Part shown: positions 60,995 through 64,000 of the stretch, one piece after another
Layout: the number at the start of each line of letters is the position of its first letter
Numbering within the stretch: position 1 is the first letter of the stretch
Assembly (NCBI GenBank): GCA_029775855.1
Contig: JARVJZ010000001.1
Coordinates: forward strand, 186,001-250,000
Source: Nitrososphaeria archaeon
Lineage (GTDB): Archaea; Thermoproteota; Nitrososphaeria; Nitrososphaerales; JAAOZN01
Length of the DNA stretch: 64,000 bases
Direction: 5' to 3'
Position numbers and translations under genes: made by a program
The notes under the pieces: model-generated
What the model saw: the letters and a program-made list of their open reading frames with translations, nothing else
Told to the model about the DNA's origin: nothing
Database searches by the model: none

Positions 60995-61414
60995 CTATTC
61001 TTCTCTAACAACCTTACTGCTCGAAATTATGTGCCTAACCTCCACAGATAATTCACTTAGATATTTCGATATATACCTTCTATGACAACCAGTTGGGCTA
61101 ACTTCTAAACACATGATGCATACCGTATTTTCTGCAATCTCTTTAAGAAGAAGTTCAACTCCTCTTTGGAACTCGGCACTTTCCATGTATTTGTCGAAGC
61201 CACCTTTACGGTAGCCGCCTAACTCATCACCAAGCCAGAGATATTTGATAGCAGCCTCTCCAAGCCACTTCTCCATTATAACCTTTTTGAAATCTTCGAA
61301 CTTTGAGTTAGGATACCTTCTAACATCCACAAGAACCTTTACCTTATGTTTTCTTAGAAGCTCAAGAAAAGATGACCTACTTCTCCCGCCGTAGCCTATA
61401 GTGTAGACGATCAT
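60995..61414 (-). CDS. DUF488 family protein
   Basis: 139 residues; VYTIGYGGRSRSSFLELLRKHKVKVLVDVRRYPNSKF and VCIMCLEVSPTGCHRRYIS are diagnostic of DUF488. The CLExxPxxCHR motif suggests a catalytic or metal-binding cysteine pair. Function is not known; association with nucleic-acid repair has been suggested for relatives. Overlaps the start of the isocitrate-dehydrogenase-family gene's 3' end (61411-61414), so both are on one transcript. Confidence 0.88.
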   Translation of the reverse strand: MIVYTIGYGGRSRSSFLELLRKHKVKVLVDVRRYPNSKFEDFKKVIMEKWLGEAAIKYLWLGDELGGYRKGGFDKYMESAEFQRGVELLLKEIAENTVCIMCLEVSPTGCHRRYISKYLSELSVEVRHIISSSKVVREE

Positions 61415-62439
61415 CTAAGTTTCTTCGCCGCAAGCCTAGCTATCTCATCAGCCATTTCAGACGATTTAGCGTCGCCGCCTAGATCATATGTGACCACTCT
61501 CTTTTCAGATATGACTTCTTCTGTCGCTTCGAATATAGCGCGGCTTCGCTTTACATCGCCAAGATACTCAAGCATCCACGCGCCTGAGAGGATAGTGGCT
61601 GTTGGGTTAACTTTGTCTAAGCCCTTATACTTTGGTGAACTACCGTGGGCTGGCTCAAACATGGCGTAATTGTCTCCGAAGTTGCCTGAGTAGACCATAC
61701 CTATGCTACCGACTAGGGCTGAAGCCTCCTCTGAAATTATGTCCATAAAGAGGTTGGTGCTCAATATCACATGCCGATTGAAGCGTTGCGGATTCTTAAT
61801 GAGCTGCTGAGTAAAGTTATCTATATAATATTCCTCAACAGTAACATTTGGATATTCTCTACCAACCTCTTGAACAGAGTTAAAGAAGAGACTGTCCGTC
61901 TCTTTCAAAATATTTCTCTTAGTCACAACTATAAGGTTGCTCCACCCCCTTTTCAAAGCCTCCTCAAAAGCTCGTTTAGCAACCCTCACAGAAGCACCTC
62001 TTGTAATCTTTCTAATAGCAAAGGCAGCATCATCGCTGATTCGAAACTCTAAGCCGCTATACAAACCTTCAGTAGCTTCTCTAACGCAGACAAACTCAAC
62101 CGGACCTAACGGCCCCTCCGCACTCTTGAATGTCTTGATCGGTCTTATGTTTGCGTAGAGTTTGAACCTCTGCCTTATGCTTACAGCTACGCTTCTAGGC
62201 GTATTTGGGTCTGGAGGTGTTGTAGTAGGGCCTTTAAAGCAAGCATCTGAGCTTTCAAGTATAGCCCAAGTTTCTTTAGGTATGAATGAGTCTCCGCCGT
62301 GCTTCTGCCACCACTCAAGCCCAGCATCACAAACATTCATCTCAACTTTAGCCTCGACAGCTTTAAGCACCTTTATCATGCAGTCTACTAACTCTGGTCC
62401 AATTCCGTCTCCTCTGATTAAAGCGACCTTCTTAACCAT
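61411..62439 (-). CDS. isocitrate/isopropylmalate dehydrogenase family enzyme
   Basis: Oxidative decarboxylation of a 2-hydroxy acid with NAD(P). 342 residues with LIRGDGIGPELVD (N-terminal), FKGPTTTPPDPNTPRSVAVSIRQRFKLYANIRP (substrate-binding arginines and Ser), TKRNILKETDSLFF, MVYSGNFGDNYAMFEPAHGSSP, and NPTATILSGAWMLEYLG. The length and TPRSVAVSIRQ segment fit archaeal isocitrate dehydrogenase of the NAD type or homoisocitrate dehydrogenase; leuB is less likely. Cofactor choice was not tested. Downstream is DUF488. Confidence 0.85.
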   Translation of the reverse strand: MVKKVALIRGDGIGPELVDCMIKVLKAVEAKVEMNVCDAGLEWWQKHGGDSFIPKETWAILESSDACFKGPTTTPPDPNTPRSVAVSIRQRFKLYANIRPIKTFKSAEGPLGPVEFVCVREATEGLYSGLEFRISDDAAFAIRKITRGASVRVAKRAFEEALKRGWSNLIVVTKRNILKETDSLFFNSVQEVGREYPNVTVEEYYIDNFTQQLIKNPQRFNRHVILSTNLFMDIISEEASALVGSIGMVYSGNFGDNYAMFEPAHGSSPKYKGLDKVNPTATILSGAWMLEYLGDVKRSRAIFEATEEVISEKRVVTYDLGGDAKSSEMADEIARLAAKKLR

Positions 62440-62457
62440 CGACTCTCTTCTACCTTG

Positions 62458-62736
62458 CTAATATCTTATCGCAAACTCTTTAAACTCACCTTTATATTCT
62501 TCTCTATTGACTTCTACCGACTCTACTTCAGCCCCTATTGGTCCACGCTTACACCACTCTACAAATTTACTGAGATTCTCCTCTTCCCCCTCAACCACAG
62601 CCTCAACACGCCCATCGCTAAGATTTCTTACCCACCCCGTTAAGGAAAGAGACTCAGCGATTCTTTTCGCTGTAGACCTGTAGAAGACGCCTTGAACATA
62701 ACCCGAGATGTATATGTGAAGCCTACTTTTTGCCAA
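62458..62736 (-). CDS. acyP: acylphosphatase
   Basis: 92 residues hydrolysing acyl phosphates. Catalytic Arg20 in YVQGVFYRSTAKR and Asn38 in GWVRNLSDGRVEAVVEG are in the standard positions. Also seen are the SGYVQGVFYRSTA loop and FEEFAIRY-like end (FKEFAIRY). TTG start; the ATG-lacking N-terminus is short, as in this family. Small cytoplasmic enzyme, 19 bases upstream of the dehydrogenase gene on the same strand. Confidence 0.93.
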   Translation of the reverse strand: MAKSRLHIYISGYVQGVFYRSTAKRIAESLSLTGWVRNLSDGRVEAVVEGEEENLSKFVEWCKRGPIGAEVESVEVNREEYKGEFKEFAIRY

Positions 62737-62783
62737 ACTACTAGCCCTAAAACTGAGGGCAAATTTAAGCAGAGCTGCTTAAT

Positions 62784-62793
62784 CTATAAATAA
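62784..62793 (+). promoter_or_regulatory. TATA box for the DUF59 gene (leaderless start)
   Basis: CTATAAATAA centred 27 bases before ATG 62815, so the transcript should begin at or within a few bases of the start codon. Confidence 0.5.
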
Positions 62794-62814
62794 TTTGAAT
62801 GTGTCTAAAATAAT

Positions 62815-63120
62815 ATGGCTTACAATATGGGTGAACAAGTAAGCGTGGAAGATGTAGAAGACGCGCTGGCTACCATTGTTGACCCAGAGATTGGACTTCC
62901 TATCCTAGAGTTGAAGATGGTGGATAAAATATTGATAGAAGGGGGCGACGTTTCAATAGACTTTCATCTAACAGCACCCCTCTGCCCACCGTTCTTCGCC
63001 CTTAAGATAGCTACAGACATAAAAGAAGCTGTATCAAAGATAAAAGGTGTAAAATCGGTCAAGGTTAACCTCAAACAACACTACTTAGCTGACATGATAA
63101 ACAAAGAAGTCAACAAATAA
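62815..63120 (+). CDS. DUF59/MIP18 family Fe-S assembly protein
   Basis: 101 residues; VEDALATIVDPEIGLPILELKMVDKI, DFHLTAPLCPPFFALKIATDIKEAVSKIKGV, and VNL match the DUF59/MIP18/SufT family, whose conserved Cys in APLCP takes part in Fe-S delivery. It is probably leaderless. The F420-related gene follows 12 bases later. Many redox enzymes in this window need Fe-S clusters, so a housekeeping assembly role is likely. Confidence 0.9.
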   Translation: MAYNMGEQVSVEDVEDALATIVDPEIGLPILELKMVDKILIEGGDVSIDFHLTAPLCPPFFALKIATDIKEAVSKIKGVKSVKVNLKQHYLADMINKEVNK

Positions 63121-63150
63121 CAATAGGAAAAATTGAAATACGGTAATATT

Positions 63151-63885
63151 ATGTCTAGCACTGTGATTAAAGATATAAAGATAGCTGTAATCGGCGGCGC
63201 TGGGTTAGAAGGTAGAGCAATAGCATCAGAACTTGCAGCATCAGGATATGAAGTCTATATAGGCTCCAGAAACCTCTTTAGAGCACAAGAAGCAGCCCAA
63301 AAGATCGCAAAGACACGAGGTCTAAATGAGGAAAGAGTTATAGGAGCAACAAATGTAGAAGCCGCTAAAGCAGCCGATCTCGTGTTTCTAACAATACCAT
63401 ATGAAGCACTTAAAGACACGCTAGACCAACTTGCACAACATCTTATCGATAAACACATCGTCGATGTTATAGTTCCTTATAAACTCCGCTCACCCATGCT
63501 TCTTAATACAAGGCAGCTCGATAGGTATAGAAGCCACTTTGGCCCAGGGAAGAGCCCCTCAGTCACAGAAGAGATCTATCTATATCTACAAGAGGCTACT
63601 CAGCGTAGACCACACATTACAGCAGCACTTAAGACGCTCTCCTATAAGACGCTTGCTCTAAGCAAGAACATGAAGGAACCTATCCTAACTTGGGGTTACA
63701 ATTCAGAAGACATGCAGATTCTACTAAGCATCTTAAGGCAAGTCTTCCCAAACGCTGAATTAGTTGAAGTGCCTCAGATGTATTGGAGATCAGTAGAAGG
63801 GGTCTGTGAACTCATAAGATTCTTGACGCTGCAAGGCGTGAAGATAGAAGCATTAAACTTCTCGTATAGCCAAAGTAAGCAGTAA
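63151..63885 (+). CDS. npdG: F420H2:NADP oxidoreductase-like protein
   Basis: 244 residues from ATG 63151 (six fewer than the longer form, which starts TTG-AAA-TAC). N-terminal IAVIGGAGLEGRAIASELAASGYEVYIGSR is the NADP-binding Rossmann motif, and ADLVFLTIPYEALKDTLDQL and PYKLRSPM correspond to F420-dependent reductases (Fno/NpdG). Expected to exchange hydride between F420H2 and NADP+. Central part about 125-200 is unusual. Supports the presence of F420 in this organism. Confidence 0.75.
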   Translation: MSSTVIKDIKIAVIGGAGLEGRAIASELAASGYEVYIGSRNLFRAQEAAQKIAKTRGLNEERVIGATNVEAAKAADLVFLTIPYEALKDTLDQLAQHLIDKHIVDVIVPYKLRSPMLLNTRQLDRYRSHFGPGKSPSVTEEIYLYLQEATQRRPHITAALKTLSYKTLALSKNMKEPILTWGYNSEDMQILLSILRQVFPNAELVEVPQMYWRSVEGVCELIRFLTLQGVKIEALNFSYSQSKQ

Positions 63886-63890
63886 AATAC

Positions 63891-63897
63891 TTTATAA
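63891..63897 (+). promoter_or_regulatory. TATA box for the gene at the window end
   Basis: TTTATAA centred 29 bases before ATG 63923, another short-leader or leaderless arrangement. Confidence 0.5.
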
Positions 63898-63922
63898 CCC
63901 ACGCTTTAAGTTGTATCTGGGG

Positions 63923-64000
63923 ATGCATACAACTAAGAGCACACCATTCACTGGGCTGGTATTAATCATCCTTTCAATAATAACGTTAAAGCTGGATGCA
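63923..64000 (+). CDS. start of a membrane protein, cut by window end
   Basis: Open from ATG 63923 to the window end (26 codons). MHTTKSTPFTGLVLIILSII at the start shows a short polar N-terminus and the beginning of a hydrophobic segment, then TLKLDA. A TATA box 29 bases upstream supports a real start. Family cannot be named from this fragment. Confidence 0.55.
   Translation, partial: MHTTKSTPFTGLVLIILSIITLKLDA

Noticed and set aside
1-64000. CRISPR arrays, insertion sequences and prophage genes
   Set aside because: No regularly spaced direct repeats, transposase, integrase or terminal inverted repeats were seen in any part of the window.

Overview
This window is archaeal. It carries DNA topoisomerase VI, archaeal-type ribosomal proteins (L10e, L7Ae, S28e, L24e), aIF1A, aIF5B, RIO1 kinase, both diphthamide enzymes Dph2 and Dph5, CTP-dependent riboflavin kinase, an archaellum operon, type II methionine aminopeptidase, archaeal-type GluRS, intron-bearing tRNAs and TATA-box promoters with short or no leaders. 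Many genes start with TTG or GTG. Genes are tightly packed, often with overlapping stop and start codons. The conserved blocks L7Ae-S28e-L24e-Ndk-aIF5B and aIF1A-RIO1-KH-Top6B-Top6A, and the Dph5-DUF357-RibL grouping, suggest a TACK-superphylum lineage, perhaps a deep Thaumarchaeota/Aigarchaeota-like or bathyarchaeal relative. That placement is inference; no phylogeny was run. I see no insertion sequence, prophage or CRISPR array.

Layout. 1-3.3 kb: end of a 2-oxoacid:ferredoxin oxidoreductase beta subunit, a sugar-nucleotide epimerase and a glucan phosphorylase. 3.4-6.2 kb: a three-gene operon (COG1900-CBS, NIL-ferredoxin, UPF0280) matching the methanogen homocysteine/sulfide-assimilation set. 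6.2-9.9 kb: translin-like protein, endonuclease V, riboflavin kinase RibK converging on FAD synthase RibL, and a Dph5-DUF357 fusion. 9.9-12.1 kb: tRNA-Lys with intron, AbrB-like, EVE-domain and membrane proteins, and archaellin. 12.2-20 kb: archaellum operon, headed unusually by V4R and Roadblock-like genes, then arlD/E, arlG, arlF, an extra arlF/G-like gene, arlH, arlI, arlJ and a coiled-coil tail protein. 20-22.3 kb: a YHS minigene and a YHS-bearing copper P-type ATPase. 22.3-30 kb: Dph2, L10e, TrpRS, CoaD, an APC permease divergent from a double universal stress protein, methionine aminopeptidase, a zinc ribbon and a DUF1512 protein. 30.1 kb: a lone 5S rRNA. 30.3-38.5 kb: isoprenoid synthase, GluRS, a phosphodiesterase, the ribosomal/IF2 block and a ubiquitin-like protein ending in GG.

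38.5-43.6 kb holds what I consider the most novel system: four tightly coupled genes encoding an AsnC-type HTH fused to V4R, a single-domain KaiC-like ATPase, a GH3-family adenylate-forming enzyme and a seven-helix membrane sensor with a degenerate KaiC/DUF835-like tail. Directly beyond it, on the opposite strand, a tRNA-Ala with a non-canonical intron follows a compact sequence that folds as a pseudoknot with its own TATA box.

44-48.4 kb: the aIF1A to Top6A operon behind a hairpin leader. 48.4-53.5 kb: pyruvate-kinase-C-like protein, orphan DNA methylase, rhomboid, thioredoxin reductase, and the gamma, biotin-carrier and beta parts of a sodium-translocating decarboxylase. 53.5-56.7 kb: GlmS and S13-S4-S11. 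56.8-64 kb: redox genes (FrhB-like, ferredoxin-NADP-reductase-like, DUF362, F420:NADP-reductase-like), DUF488, an isocitrate-dehydrogenase-family enzyme, acylphosphatase, a DUF59 protein and the start of a membrane protein cut by the window edge.
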